A DNA stretch of 64,000 nucleotides from Pseudomonas sp. ANT_J12 (GTDB lineage Bacteria > Pseudomonadota > Gammaproteobacteria > Pseudomonadales > Pseudomonadaceae). Position 1 is the first letter of the stretch. Every line of letters begins with the position of its first letter. Location of the stretch: NCBI RefSeq assembly GCF_008370045.1, contig NZ_VOBN01000004.1, forward strand, positions 186,001-250,000, in the 5' to 3' direction. Below the pieces are notes generated by a model. That model was not told the origin of the DNA. It did no database searches and was given only the letters and a program-made list of their open reading frames with translations. Made by a program: the position numbers and the translations under genes. Of this stretch, positions 52,399 to 62,699 are shown in pieces.

Positions 52399-54998
52399 AC
52401 CTGAAGTCCCTGTTTGCCAAACTGAACGACACCAGCCGCACCGCCACCGAAAGTGCCGCGGCCTTGTGCTTGTCGGAACAGCATTACGACGTCGAGATCG
52501 AGCACCTGTTATTGCAGTTGCTCGACAGCAACGACAACGACCTGCCGGCCATTCTGCGTCACTACGATGTGGTGCCGGATCGCCTGCAGGCTCAGTTGGT
52601 GACCGCGCTGGGGACCTTCAAAAAAGGCAACACTCGCACGCCTGCACTGTCGCCGCACATTACGCGAATGATCGAGCAAGCCTGGGTGCTGGCCTCTATC
52701 GAGTTCGGGCAAGGGCAGATTCGCACCGGTTATCTGTTGCAAGCATTGCTGGATGACAACGAGCTGCGCCGGGTAGTGATCGCGTCCGCCCCCGAGCTGG
52801 AAAAAATCAATGCCGACGACCTGCGGGTCAACCTCGGCGCGCTGGTCGAAGGCAGCGCCGAATCGCAGCAAGCCAAGCCGTTGGCGGGTGCGGACGTCGC
52901 TGCGCGCAGTACGGTTAAAGGCAACGGCAAGACCCCGGCTCTCGATCAATACACCATCAACCTGACGCAAAGTGCGCGCGAAGGCCGGATTGATCCAGTG
53001 CTGGGACGTGAGTTCGAGGTTCGGCAAATGGTCGACATCCTCACCCGTCGGCGCCAGAACAACCCGATCCTGACCGGTGAAGCCGGCGTCGGTAAAACCG
53101 CCGTGGTTGAAGGCCTGGCGCTGCGCATCATCCACGGAGATGTGCCGTCGGTGCTTAAAGACGTGGCCATCCACACCCTGGACCTGGGCTTGCTCCAGGC
53201 CGGTGCCGGGGTGAAAGGCGAGTTCGAAAGCCGCCTCAAGTCGGTCATCGAAGAAACCAAGCGTAGCCTGCACCCGATCATCCTGTTCATCGACGAAGCC
53301 CACACCCTGATCGGCTCCGGTGGCCAGGCCGGGCAAAACGACGCAGCCAACCTGCTCAAGCCAGCCTTGGCCCGAGGCGAATTGCGCACCATCGCGGCGA
53401 CCACGTGGGCCGAGTACAAGAAGTACTTCGAGAAAGATGCCGCCCTGGCACGTCGCTTCCAGGTGGTGAAGGTCGAGGAGCCGGACGAAGACAAGGCGAT
53501 CCACATGCTTCGCGGCCTGCTGGCCAAGATGCAGGATCACCACAAAGTTACGGTGATGGACGAAGCGCTGGTGCAAGCCGTGCGTTTGTCCAATCGCTAC
53601 ATCACCGGGCGCCAGTTGCCGGACAAGGCCGTCAGCGTATTGGACACTGCCTGTGCGCGGGTCGCCCTCGGCCAATCGTCGCAGCCGGGGCCGCTGGAAG
53701 ACTGCAAAAGAACCATCGACAACCTTCAGGCTGAAATCTCGGTGCTGCAGCAAGAAGCCGCCAAAGGCAGCGACCATGCCCGGCGCCTGGCGATCCTCGA
53801 CACCGAGTTACTGGCGCAACAGCAAACCCGCGATGCATTGGAGCAACAGTGGCAACGCGAACTGGAACTGGTGGAAAAACTCGGCGCGCTCAGCCATCCG
53901 GACAACCAGACACCCGATGCCCGCGAGATTGCAGCGGTACGCGCCGAGCTGACCAGCGTCCAGGGTGAACAACCGCTGGTGCACGCCCTGGTGGATGGCG
54001 GCACCATTGGCGAAGTGATCTCCGGCTGGACCGGCATCCCGTTGGGCAAAATGCTCCGCGACGAAATCGACACCGTCCAGCGCCTGCCCGCGCTGCTGGG
54101 CGAACGGGTACTGGGACAAGATCACGCCCTACAGGAAATCGGCAAGCGCATCAAGGTATCCCGCGCACGCATGGAAGACCCGAACAAGCCGATCGGGGTG
54201 TTCCTGCTGCTCGGCCCGAGCGGTGTCGGCAAGACCGAAACCGCGCTGGCCCTGGCCGACACCCTGTACGGTGGCGAACGTAACCTGATCACCATCAACA
54301 TGTCCGAGTACCAGGAAGCCCACACGGTATCGAGCCTTAAGGGTTCGCCACCGGGTTACGTCGGTTATGGCGAAGGCGGCGTGCTGACCGAAGCCGTGCG
54401 GCGCAAGCCTTACAGCGTGGTGCTGCTGGATGAAGTGGAAAAAGCCCATCCGGACGTGCTCGAACTGTTTTTCCAGGTGTTCGATAAAGGTGTGCTGGAT
54501 GACGGTGAAGGCCGGGAGATCAACTTCCGCAACACCGTGATCATCCTCACCTCCAACACCGGCACCGATCGCATCATGCAGTGGTGCCTGAATGCCGAGC
54601 AGCAACCGACGCCGGAAGACATCGTCGAAGGCCTGCGCGAGGAGTTGAACCAGGTGTTCAAACCGGCGTTCCTCGGCCGCCTGACCATCGTCCCGTACTA
54701 CCCGGTCAAGGACGCCATTCTGGAGCGCATTGTCGCGCTCAAACTCGAACGCATCCGCAAGCGTTTCGAGCGCAACCATCAAGCCGTCCTGAACTACGAC
54801 GAAGCACTGGTCAAAGCCATTGCCTCGCGTTGCACAGAAGTCGACAGCGGCGCCCGCAACATCGACAACATCCTGTCGAAAACCCTGATGCCGGAACTGG
54901 CGCAACGGGTCCTGGAGCGGATGGCGCAGGACAAGCCGATCCAGAGTTTGAACATCGCGTTGGGCAGCGACGGCGATTTCGCCTACAGCCTGTGCTGA
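52395..54998 (+). CDS. tssH: TssH (ClpV), sheath-recycling AAA+ ATPase
   Basis: An 867-residue ClpV. It has an N-domain, then AAA1 with GEAGVGKTAV (near residue 226) and LFIDEAHTLIGSGG, a coiled-coil middle (LQAEISVLQQEAAKGSDHAR), and AAA2 with GPSGVGKTETA (near 605) and VVLLDEVEKAHPDV. It unfolds contracted TssC for reuse. The start is GTG at 52395, overlapping the tssG stop in GTGA. Confidence 0.96.
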   Translation: MNLKSLFAKLNDTSRTATESAAALCLSEQHYDVEIEHLLLQLLDSNDNDLPAILRHYDVVPDRLQAQLVTALGTFKKGNTRTPALSPHITRMIEQAWVLASIEFGQGQIRTGYLLQALLDDNELRRVVIASAPELEKINADDLRVNLGALVEGSAESQQAKPLAGADVAARSTVKGNGKTPALDQYTINLTQSAREGRIDPVLGREFEVRQMVDILTRRRQNNPILTGEAGVGKTAVVEGLALRIIHGDVPSVLKDVAIHTLDLGLLQAGAGVKGEFESRLKSVIEETKRSLHPIILFIDEAHTLIGSGGQAGQNDAANLLKPALARGELRTIAATTWAEYKKYFEKDAALARRFQVVKVEEPDEDKAIHMLRGLLAKMQDHHKVTVMDEALVQAVRLSNRYITGRQLPDKAVSVLDTACARVALGQSSQPGPLEDCKRTIDNLQAEISVLQQEAAKGSDHARRLAILDTELLAQQQTRDALEQQWQRELELVEKLGALSHPDNQTPDAREIAAVRAELTSVQGEQPLVHALVDGGTIGEVISGWTGIPLGKMLRDEIDTVQRLPALLGERVLGQDHALQEIGKRIKVSRARMEDPNKPIGVFLLLGPSGVGKTETALALADTLYGGERNLITINMSEYQEAHTVSSLKGSPPGYVGYGEGGVLTEAVRRKPYSVVLLDEVEKAHPDVLELFFQVFDKGVLDDGEGREINFRNTVIILTSNTGTDRIMQWCLNAEQQPTPEDIVEGLREELNQVFKPAFLGRLTIVPYYPVKDAILERIVALKLERIRKRFERNHQAVLNYDEALVKAIASRCTEVDSGARNIDNILSKTLMPELAQRVLERMAQDKPIQSLNIALGSDGDFAYSLC

Positions 54999-55021
54999 AT
55001 GAGTATTTAAAGGTAGCCATC

Positions 55022-55780
55022 GTGGATAACAGACATTCAAGGAAGCGCCCTGCGCAGCCGGCATTGGCAAAATGCCTGACCGCAGTGGCATTGATGATGG
55101 CGTTGACGGCCTGTGGCGTCACCGACCGTGTCAGCAAGCGGGTCGACGATACATGGGCCGGCGACATGCTGTTCGACGATAACGAGAAGGTCATCCTGAC
55201 GTCGGATGGCGGTAATCAGCTCAATCCCGACGAGTCCGGCAAACCGCTGTCCGTAGTGATTCGCGTGTATCAGCTGACATCGCTGGAGCGCTTTTCGTCG
55301 ATCGACGCCGACACGCTGTGGGACGACCCGCAAAAAGCCCTCGGCAATACGCTGCTCGAAAACCGTGAAATCACCTTGCTGCCGGGCATGGGCCAGGTCG
55401 ACAAGTGGCCGTTGAACAAGGCCGCAGGCTACGTCGGCGTTGCCGCGTTTTTCCGCTCGGATGAAAACAGCCGCTGGAAGGTTGCGTTTGACGCCAACTC
55501 GCTGCGCAAGGATGGCATCTGGTTTTCCGCCGATGGCCTGCGGGTGTTGGTGGACAACAACACCGTTTCCGCCGTGAACGGTGTCGATGTCTTGAACAAA
55601 CCCAAGACTCAGGAGCAGCTCGCCCAAGCCTCTGCCCTGCCCGACCCGTCAGCGAAGCCAACCCTCACCCAGCGTGTGCAGGACGCGGCCGTGCAACAGG
55701 CTGAAGACACGGCGACCAGCTCCGCGCAAAAAGCCACCGAGTCAAAATTAACCTCTCTATTGGAAGGCGTTCATGAGTAA
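55022..55780 (+). CDS. tssJ: TssJ, outer-membrane lipoprotein of the membrane complex
   Basis: The frame is open far upstream, inside tssH, but the likely start is GTG 55022 after AAAGG. It gives a 252-residue protein with a signal sequence (ALAKCLTAVALMM) and lipobox LTAC, with the acylated cysteine at residue 31. The TssJ domain follows (LVVIRVYQLTSLERF-like VVIRVYQLTSLERFSS, GVAAFFRS). The C-terminal tail after about residue 185 is longer than in short TssJ proteins and helical. It anchors TssM to the outer membrane. Confidence 0.9.
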   Translation: MDNRHSRKRPAQPALAKCLTAVALMMALTACGVTDRVSKRVDDTWAGDMLFDDNEKVILTSDGGNQLNPDESGKPLSVVIRVYQLTSLERFSSIDADTLWDDPQKALGNTLLENREITLLPGMGQVDKWPLNKAAGYVGVAAFFRSDENSRWKVAFDANSLRKDGIWFSADGLRVLVDNNTVSAVNGVDVLNKPKTQEQLAQASALPDPSAKPTLTQRVQDAAVQQAEDTATSSAQKATESKLTSLLEGVHE

Positions 55781-57116
55781 GCAAAGCCGGGTGATGTGGT
55801 CGGAAGGCATGTTCCTTTTGCCACAACACTTCCAATATCAGGATGAGTTCCACCAGCATCAGTTGGCAGAGTCGACACTGCGCAACACGCCTTTCCATTG
55901 GGGTGTGCAAATGCTGCAGGTCGATGAAGAGGCGCTCGCAACCGGCTCTTTGCAGCTGAAACGGTTGAAACTGGTGTTTCCCGACGGCAGCCTGTACGAC
56001 GCGCCGCAGCATGACCCGCTGCCGGCAGCGCGTGACTTGAAGGACTTGCTCAAGGGCAACGACCTGAAGGTCTACGCCGCGCTGAAACTGCCTGAGCCGT
56101 TCGGCATGAATTACGTCGAAGACGGCCAGGAACAAAAAAGCGCACGGCGGTTTCGCAAGCAGTTCGACACCTTGCCGGACCTCAACGAAGGCGACCTCGA
56201 GAACGAAATCACCAGCCTGCGCCTGAACGTGGTGATGCTGATCGACGGCGATAACCTGGATGGCTACAGCCACTGCCCGATCGCCCGGCTGTCGCGCAAC
56301 AACATCGGCGGCTTCAACCTCGATGCACACTTCGTGCACCCGACCTTGCATGTCGGCACTCACGAAACCCTGACCGGTCTGGGCAAACGATTGCTCGGCG
56401 CGCTGCAATCCAAAAGCAAGGCGCTGTCGGGTCGTCGTCGCGAACGCGCGGACCAGATTGCCGAGTTCGGCTCCAGCGACGTGACCTTGTTCTGGCTGTT
56501 GAACACGGTGAACCGTGCGCACCCGGGCCTGGCGCACTTGCTCGCCCACCCGCGCCTGCACCCCGAGCGCTTGTATCTGTTTCTGGCGGAACTCGCGGGC
56601 GGCTTGCTGACGTTTTCGCTGGACACGCAACTCAACGACATCCCCGAGTATGACCATCACGACCCGGCGGCCTCACTGGTCAAGCTCGATGAAATGATTC
56701 GTGTACTGCTCGACAACGTCGTGCCTAACCAGTGCGTGATGATCAACCTGACCCAGACCAAGCCTTCGTACTGGCAGGGACAGCTGCTCGATCCGCGCCT
56801 GGCCGAGGCGGATTTCTATATTTCGGTGCACGCCGATATGCCCGGTTCCAGCCTGCTGGAACTGGTGCCGCGCGCGTTCAAGGTCGGCTCGCCGGAAGAC
56901 ATTGAAGTCGTGGTCAACAGCGCCATGCCCGGCGTCACGCTCAATCACTCGACCCGCTTACCGAACGCGATTCCAGTGCGACTGGACAATCACTACTTCT
57001 CCATCGAGCCCCATGGCCGGGTGTATGAACGCATGATGAGTGCCCAGGCCATCTCTTTTTACGCACCCAGCGCCTTTACCAATCTCAAGCTTGAACTGAT
57101 GGCGGTACTCAAATGA
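55773..57116 (+). CDS. tssK: TssK, baseplate-to-membrane connector
   Basis: A 447-residue TssK (VasE/ImpJ). The start SRVMWSEGMFLLPQHFQYQDEFHQHQL is the family signature, and AHPGLAHLLAHPRLHPERLYLFLAELAGGLLTFS lies in the shoulder domain. It overlaps tssJ by 8 bp and tssL by 4 bp, so translation is coupled. Confidence 0.96.
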   Translation: MSKQSRVMWSEGMFLLPQHFQYQDEFHQHQLAESTLRNTPFHWGVQMLQVDEEALATGSLQLKRLKLVFPDGSLYDAPQHDPLPAARDLKDLLKGNDLKVYAALKLPEPFGMNYVEDGQEQKSARRFRKQFDTLPDLNEGDLENEITSLRLNVVMLIDGDNLDGYSHCPIARLSRNNIGGFNLDAHFVHPTLHVGTHETLTGLGKRLLGALQSKSKALSGRRRERADQIAEFGSSDVTLFWLLNTVNRAHPGLAHLLAHPRLHPERLYLFLAELAGGLLTFSLDTQLNDIPEYDHHDPAASLVKLDEMIRVLLDNVVPNQCVMINLTQTKPSYWQGQLLDPRLAEADFYISVHADMPGSSLLELVPRAFKVGSPEDIEVVVNSAMPGVTLNHSTRLPNAIPVRLDNHYFSIEPHGRVYERMMSAQAISFYAPSAFTNLKLELMAVLK

Positions 57117-57826
57117 ACGAAGCCGTAATGCAAGGCGCCGTGGCGGCCGCAACTGAAAAACCGGTGTTGAAAGACCTGGTGCAAGACTTCATCAGCATGG
57201 CGCTGATCGTGCGCAAAGGCCGTCAAGTGACCTCGGTCATCGCTTTTGAGGCGAGCATCGATGCCTTCTTCTCGACACTGGAACGCGAAGCCCGTAACGC
57301 CAACTACAGCGTTGAACAGGTGAAGGATACGCAATACGCCCTGTGTGCGTTCCTCGACGAAAGCGTGTTGCGCTCCGGGGAAAACGACCTGCGTCGTCAC
57401 TTCGAACTGCAGCCGTTGCAGTTCCGCTACTTCGGCGTGCACCTGGCGGGCGAAGGCTTTTTCGAGAAAATCGATTCGTTGCGCAGTGACGTCAAGCAAA
57501 ACCTGGATGTGCTTGAGGTCTATCACCTGTGTCTGGCGCTGGGTTTCGAAGGCAAATTCAGCCTCGGTCAAAAAGACCAATTGCGCTATCTGGCCAACAC
57601 CCTGGGCCAGGACATCGCGCGATACCGCAAGACGCCCAAGGCGCTCTCGCCGGATTGGGCATTGCCCGACCAGGTCTCGCAGATGCTGCGCCATGAAGTT
57701 CCCGTTTGGCTCTATCTGGCGCTCATTGCGCTGGTCTGCGTGGGTGTTTACCTGACGCTGGACTGGCTGTTGGCCAAGGACGTAGCCGCATTGTCCGAAC
57801 AAATCAGCCAGCTGTTCAGTGCCTGA
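57113..57826 (+). CDS. tssL: TssL, inner-membrane protein (short, no peptidoglycan-binding domain)
   Basis: A 237-residue DotU/IcmH-type protein. The cytoplasmic hook domain contains KDTQYALCAFLDESVL and FFEKIDSLRSDVKQNLDVLEVYHLCLALGFEGKF. A single membrane helix (VWLYLALIALVCVGVYLTLDWLL) is near the C-terminus. No OmpA-like extension follows, so peptidoglycan anchoring must come from a separate protein not seen here. Confidence 0.95.
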   Translation: MNEAVMQGAVAAATEKPVLKDLVQDFISMALIVRKGRQVTSVIAFEASIDAFFSTLEREARNANYSVEQVKDTQYALCAFLDESVLRSGENDLRRHFELQPLQFRYFGVHLAGEGFFEKIDSLRSDVKQNLDVLEVYHLCLALGFEGKFSLGQKDQLRYLANTLGQDIARYRKTPKALSPDWALPDQVSQMLRHEVPVWLYLALIALVCVGVYLTLDWLLAKDVAALSEQISQLFSA

Positions 57827-57856
57827 GCACACCTCAGGTAATCGAGTCAGGAAGAC

Positions 57857-60800
57857 ATGAAGACATTATTGCGTTTGTTGAAAAGCTTTTGGTTTGTCAT
57901 CCCCGTGCTGTGGCTGGCGAGCCTGGTGGTTGGCTGGTTCGCGGCACCGCACGTGAGCTGGTTGCGTGGTTACACGCTGGAGGCGATGGCGATCATCAGC
58001 GCCTTCTATTTGCTGATCATTGTGCTGCGTCAGTACAAGCGGATCCGCGCTGAGCACAACCTTGAGAACCTGGTGCAGATCGAGGTCGATCGATCGCTTA
58101 AATCCACCGGTGAATTCCGCGACCAGCAAGTGCTGCGCGAACGGCTCAAGCACGCCATCGCGATGCTGCGCACCGACCGCTCGGCCGGTGGCGGCGGCTC
58201 GTCGGCGCTGTATGACTTGCCGTGGTACCTGGTCATCGGCATGTCCGGTGCCGGTAAAACCTCTTTGCTGACACGTTCCGGCCTGTCCGCGAGCATCGCC
58301 AACAGCGCCAATGACACACAAAGCGGTACGCAACATTGCGACTGGTACTTCAGCCCTGAGGCCGTGATGATCGACACGGCCGGTCGCTACCTGCGGGACG
58401 ACCAGTCGGCCAGCGAATTCGCCGCGTTCCTGCGGATGCTGAAAAAGCAACGCAACAAAGCCGCCGTCAACGGCCTGGTGCTGGTGGTGAGCCTGCCTGA
58501 ACTGCTGGCCGCCAGCGCCACCGAGCGCAACGAGCTCGCCGCGCAACTGGTGTCACGCATCGAGGAATACACCGACTGCCTGGACGCCAACCCGCCGATC
58601 TACCTGATGTTGAGCAAGACCGATCAACTGCCGGGTTTCAGCCAGGCTTTTGAAGGCCTGGACCTGAACGAACGTCAGCAACCGCTGGGCATGACCTTCG
58701 GTTTGTCGGAAATCCGCAACCAGGGTTTGCGCCCGGTGCTGGATGCCAAGCTGGCCAACCTGCACAGTCATATTCGCCGTCACGTCGACGCGCAGATGAT
58801 TGCGTTGGGCGCCGATGCCAACAGCGCGCTGCTGAACTTCCCGAACTATTTTTCCGAACTGTCGGTGGTGCTCGAACAGTTTCTCCAGCACTTCGCCCAG
58901 ACCGGTCATTCGGGTACGCAACTGTTGCTGCGTGGCCTGTATTTCACCAGTGCCCTGCAGACCGATCAGCAACTGAGCCAAGTGTATGAAGATGATCTCG
59001 CCGAGTCGTTTTCGCTGCTGCCGGAAGTCGAGCACGAAAAGCACACGCCAAGCAGCGGCAAAAAAATCAGTGACCGCAGCTATTTCATTACCGATACGTT
59101 CCGCCGTGTGATTTTCCCGGACCGCGACCTGACGCTTTACCAGTCGCGTTCCGGACACAATAAATCCTTCAGCCCGGCCTTGTTGGGCGTGGCCGTGCTC
59201 GCCGCACTGGTGTTCATTGGCTGGCAAACCCTGTCCTTCCAGAACAACCGTCAGTGGCTGGCCGCATTGCGCGAGCAACTCAACGAGCTGCAGCAATCAC
59301 CGGAGCGCGCCGAGTTGCTGGCCTCGGGCCAAGGCCTGGAACTGCTCCGCGATCAACTCGCCGCCATCGAGAAGTACCGTGCCAAAGGTGTACCGCTGCA
59401 ACTCAGCGCTGGCCTCTATCGGGGTGACGACATCTACCGCGTCGCACAGACTGCTTATTTGCAGCAGTTGCGTACTCAGGCGCTCGAACCGATCACCCTG
59501 CAACTTCAATTGCAGATGCGCGCCTTCAATGAGTTCGCAAAAACCATGGACCCGCAGAACAGCTTCGCGGCGGCGCCCGCCAAGGCCGGCAGTCCGTCAG
59601 CCAAGGCGCGCGCGCAAGGGCTGAAACTGCCAACCCGCTTGAGCAGCGTTCCGCGCAGCGCCGGGGATGTCACCAGTCGTTTGAGCGCTGCGGCCAAGGG
59701 TTCCGCGAACAAGGTGCGCGGGGATGCGTTGACCGCACTGCGTAATCCGGCCACGGCGAGCGACGCCGCAGAACTGTCGGCGACCACCGGCGGGCTCTCG
59801 TTGTCCGAGGAAATGCTCGGTCGACTGGATGAGCGCCAGGTCGCCTCCATCATCGAGTCCTATAACGCGCTGAAGCTCTACTTGATGCTGACGCAACCTG
59901 AAACCCATCCTGAGCCAGAGTTCGTCGGCGCGGCGTTGCCGGTTGCCTGGGCCAACACCGCCAATACCGACAACCCGGTCAGCACAGCAGTTATTCAGGA
60001 CAACTCGCCGGTCTACGTGCAACTGCTGAAAAATGGCCAGGCGCCGTCCCTGCCACGTAACGAGCAATTGATCAGCGAAACCCGCAATAGCTTGAAGTCG
60101 TTCATGATTTCCAGCTCGCTGGTGGACCGTGAATATCTGCGCCTGCAACTGGAGTCCAGCCGCCAGTTCCCGGCCGTGGGCCTGAGCGATCTGGTGCCGC
60201 TGCCAGGGCGTCAGCTGTTGTACGGCAGCGAAGCGGTGCCGGCGATTTTCACCCGTCAAGGTTGGGAGCAGTTTGTGAAGCCTGAGCTGATCAAACTGCT
60301 GTCGGGCAACCTGCAAAACGAATCGGACTGGGTGCTCGATGGCGAAGGCGGCGACAGCCTTGTGCAGAAAGCCAACTTCATCCGTGAGTTCATGACGCGT
60401 TACAAACGCGACTACACCCAAGCCTGGTACACCCTGATCGACAGCGTCGGTGTTCGCCATTTCACTGACATGGCCAACGCGACCCAACAACTGTCGCTGC
60501 TAAGCGACGTGCAGAACTCGCCGGTGAAAAACCTGCTGGCAGCGGTCAACGACAACACCCAATGGGATGTGCCTGCACTGCGTGAAACGCAGCAACCGGG
60601 GATCAAGCACGATGACGGTTTCTGGGGCAAAGTCACGGGGATTTTCGATGGGCAGGACACCTCGCCCAATGCACTGATTTCGCCGTTGCCTGCGGTAGAC
60701 GACGGCAGCCTGGCCAAGCGCTTCGAGCCGGTGTCGCGGGTCTTCGCCGTGCAAAACGCCGAGGGCGCCGACAGCACGATCATGGATCGCTACCTGGCGG

Positions 60801-61741
60801 CGTTGCGCAAACTCAAAGTGCGGATGAACAACATCCAGCGCTCTCAAGACGTCGGCAAAAGCAGCAAGCAACTGATCAGCGAAACGCTGGAAGGTCAGCC
60901 GAGCGAAGTCACCAGCGTGCGCAACTACGTGGAGACCACCGTCGACACCAGTCAGGGCGGCCTGTCGACTTCGCTACAAGGCCTGTTCAGTTTGCCGATT
61001 CAGTTCGCCTGGGAAACCCTGCGCGATCCGGCCGGCGAGCAGATCGCCAAGGCCTGGGCACAACAGATCGCCAAGCCTTGGGAACAAGTCATGGCGCACC
61101 GTTACCCGATCGCGGCAGAAAGTCGCAATGAAGCCTCGGTCAAGGACCTGCAGCGTTTCGTCGACCCGGAATCCGGCTTGCTGCCGAACTTCAAGCGCAA
61201 CGAAATCGGCAATCTGTCCGGGGGCGAAGGCCTCGGCATGAGCAGCGCCAGCAAAGCAACGCCGTTGGTCAATCCGAACATGGTCAACAGCATCGACAAG
61301 GCCAGCTCACTGGGCCAGGTCATTGCCAGCCTGTCGGACCGGGAAAACGGTTTTGAGATCATGCTGGAGCCAGCGGCCTGGTTCACCGACATCATCTTCA
61401 CCCTGGACGGGCAGGTGCAGCACTATCGCAACGGTAAGACCAGCTGGAGCCGCTTCTCCTGGCCGGGCACCACCACCGCACCGGGTGCGCGCATGGACGT
61501 GATCACGCTGAGCGGCGAACGCATCACTGTGTTCGATTACCCCGGTCGCTGGGGCCTGTTGCGCATGAATGACAGCGCCCGCGTCAGCGATCTGGATGGT
61601 ATCCAGCAACGTTTCAGCTGGAACACCGCCAGTGGCCAGGTCAGCCTCGCCGTGCGCAACTACGGTGGCGTCAAGCTGACCGACCTGGCGAACGTCAAGG
61701 CACTGAGTGCACTCAACGCCAGCGGCGGACGGGTCCAGTGA
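57857..61741 (+). CDS. tssM: TssM, inner-membrane IcmF-type protein
   Basis: A 1294-residue TssM. Two membrane helices near the start (WFVIPVLWLASLVVGWF, MAIISAFYLLIIVL), then a cytoplasmic domain with an NTP-binding motif GMSGAGKTSL (near residue 130) and MIDTAGRYL. A third helix (LLGVAVLAALVFIGW) and a long periplasmic domain reach TssJ. The C-terminal part has the usual FTLDGQVQHYRNG and WPG elements. It forms the trans-envelope channel with TssJ and TssL. Confidence 0.96.
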   Translation: MKTLLRLLKSFWFVIPVLWLASLVVGWFAAPHVSWLRGYTLEAMAIISAFYLLIIVLRQYKRIRAEHNLENLVQIEVDRSLKSTGEFRDQQVLRERLKHAIAMLRTDRSAGGGGSSALYDLPWYLVIGMSGAGKTSLLTRSGLSASIANSANDTQSGTQHCDWYFSPEAVMIDTAGRYLRDDQSASEFAAFLRMLKKQRNKAAVNGLVLVVSLPELLAASATERNELAAQLVSRIEEYTDCLDANPPIYLMLSKTDQLPGFSQAFEGLDLNERQQPLGMTFGLSEIRNQGLRPVLDAKLANLHSHIRRHVDAQMIALGADANSALLNFPNYFSELSVVLEQFLQHFAQTGHSGTQLLLRGLYFTSALQTDQQLSQVYEDDLAESFSLLPEVEHEKHTPSSGKKISDRSYFITDTFRRVIFPDRDLTLYQSRSGHNKSFSPALLGVAVLAALVFIGWQTLSFQNNRQWLAALREQLNELQQSPERAELLASGQGLELLRDQLAAIEKYRAKGVPLQLSAGLYRGDDIYRVAQTAYLQQLRTQALEPITLQLQLQMRAFNEFAKTMDPQNSFAAAPAKAGSPSAKARAQGLKLPTRLSSVPRSAGDVTSRLSAAAKGSANKVRGDALTALRNPATASDAAELSATTGGLSLSEEMLGRLDERQVASIIESYNALKLYLMLTQPETHPEPEFVGAALPVAWANTANTDNPVSTAVIQDNSPVYVQLLKNGQAPSLPRNEQLISETRNSLKSFMISSSLVDREYLRLQLESSRQFPAVGLSDLVPLPGRQLLYGSEAVPAIFTRQGWEQFVKPELIKLLSGNLQNESDWVLDGEGGDSLVQKANFIREFMTRYKRDYTQAWYTLIDSVGVRHFTDMANATQQLSLLSDVQNSPVKNLLAAVNDNTQWDVPALRETQQPGIKHDDGFWGKVTGIFDGQDTSPNALISPLPAVDDGSLAKRFEPVSRVFAVQNAEGADSTIMDRYLAALRKLKVRMNNIQRSQDVGKSSKQLISETLEGQPSEVTSVRNYVETTVDTSQGGLSTSLQGLFSLPIQFAWETLRDPAGEQIAKAWAQQIAKPWEQVMAHRYPIAAESRNEASVKDLQRFVDPESGLLPNFKRNEIGNLSGGEGLGMSSASKATPLVNPNMVNSIDKASSLGQVIASLSDRENGFEIMLEPAAWFTDIIFTLDGQVQHYRNGKTSWSRFSWPGTTTAPGARMDVITLSGERITVFDYPGRWGLLRMNDSARVSDLDGIQQRFSWNTASGQVSLAVRNYGGVKLTDLANVKALSALNASGGRVQ

Positions 61742-61772
61742 GCACGCTCGCCTTGAATCAGGGACACGGCCA

Positions 61773-62699
61773 ATGATTGGCTGTTTCGGAAAAGTGCCCG
61801 CGAGCCCGGACTTCGTCAGCCTGCACGGTGCAGCCGACGACGTCTGCGAGTTCGATGCCTGGCTGCAAGGCGCATTGGCCGCCCTGCAGCCTCTTGAGGA
61901 CTGGCGAGCGTTGTTCGACGCGTTACCGGTGTGCTTTTTCAGCTACCGCGCACGCAGTGGCAACTGGTTGGTCGGCGGCTTGATCAGCTCGAGGGATTCC
62001 AGCCAGCGGCGTTATCCGTTTTTCATTTTTCAAACGGTCAAAGCCAGCGACTCCGGGACGTTGGTCAATCCTTTCACCCTGAGCGAACTGTTCAGCGGGC
62101 AGATCAGGCCGTTGCTGCACATGGCCACCCAGGGCGAAAGTACGTCCGTGCTGTTCGACCGCATCAAGGCCTTGCGCCCGTTGCAAGGTCAGGATTTCGA
62201 GTTGTTCCGGCGCGTGCATGACAAGTTCCTGGTGAACTTCAACCTGCGCGACATCGCCACCGCGCTGGAAGGCGCTTACCCGGAATTCGTCACCAATGCC
62301 GTACTGACCCGGCTGCTGGCGTTCAAAAGCCATCTGCATCAGCCAACGCCGATGGGGATTTCCCTGCCCTTGCCGGCGGAAAGAGGTTTGAAAAATCCGA
62401 CCGCCGATTTGTGGATCACCTGGTTGGCGCGAATGACCGCAGGCAATGGCGTGCCGCAGGTCAGTCTGTTGGCAGACGACTTTATGCGCCCCCGGCTGAT
62501 CTGCTTCCCGTCACGAAACAACAGCGATGCCTATCGTGTGCTGACCAGTAGCGCAAACCGCTTGCAGAGCCATGACGTGCTGGCGTCATTCGATGCATTT
62601 GATGAGCACCACCCAAAACACGCCTTTCCGGAAATCGACCGCCCTCTTGATGACGTTATCGACCGTTGTGTCGACGCGCTGGATTTGAAGTCCGTATGA
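61773..62699 (+). CDS. tagF: TagF, post-translational regulator
   Basis: A 308-residue TagF/ImpM protein with the diagnostic MIGCFGKVPASPDFVSLHG start and FDAWLQGAL, NWLVGGLISSRDSSQRRYPFF. In other pseudomonads TagF represses assembly in concert with the PpkA/Fha pathway, which is not in this window. A longer frame from 61707 overlaps tssM; the ATG at 61773 starts the conserved domain. Its stop overlaps the next start (ATGA). Confidence 0.92.
   Translation: MIGCFGKVPASPDFVSLHGAADDVCEFDAWLQGALAALQPLEDWRALFDALPVCFFSYRARSGNWLVGGLISSRDSSQRRYPFFIFQTVKASDSGTLVNPFTLSELFSGQIRPLLHMATQGESTSVLFDRIKALRPLQGQDFELFRRVHDKFLVNFNLRDIATALEGAYPEFVTNAVLTRLLAFKSHLHQPTPMGISLPLPAERGLKNPTADLWITWLARMTAGNGVPQVSLLADDFMRPRLICFPSRNNSDAYRVLTSSANRLQSHDVLASFDAFDEHHPKHAFPEIDRPLDDVIDRCVDALDLKSV

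Noticed and set aside
52509..53777. 422-codon minus-strand frame opposite tssH (and others opposite tssF, tssK and tssM)
   Set aside because: Same reason: codon-bias shadows of essential type VI genes.
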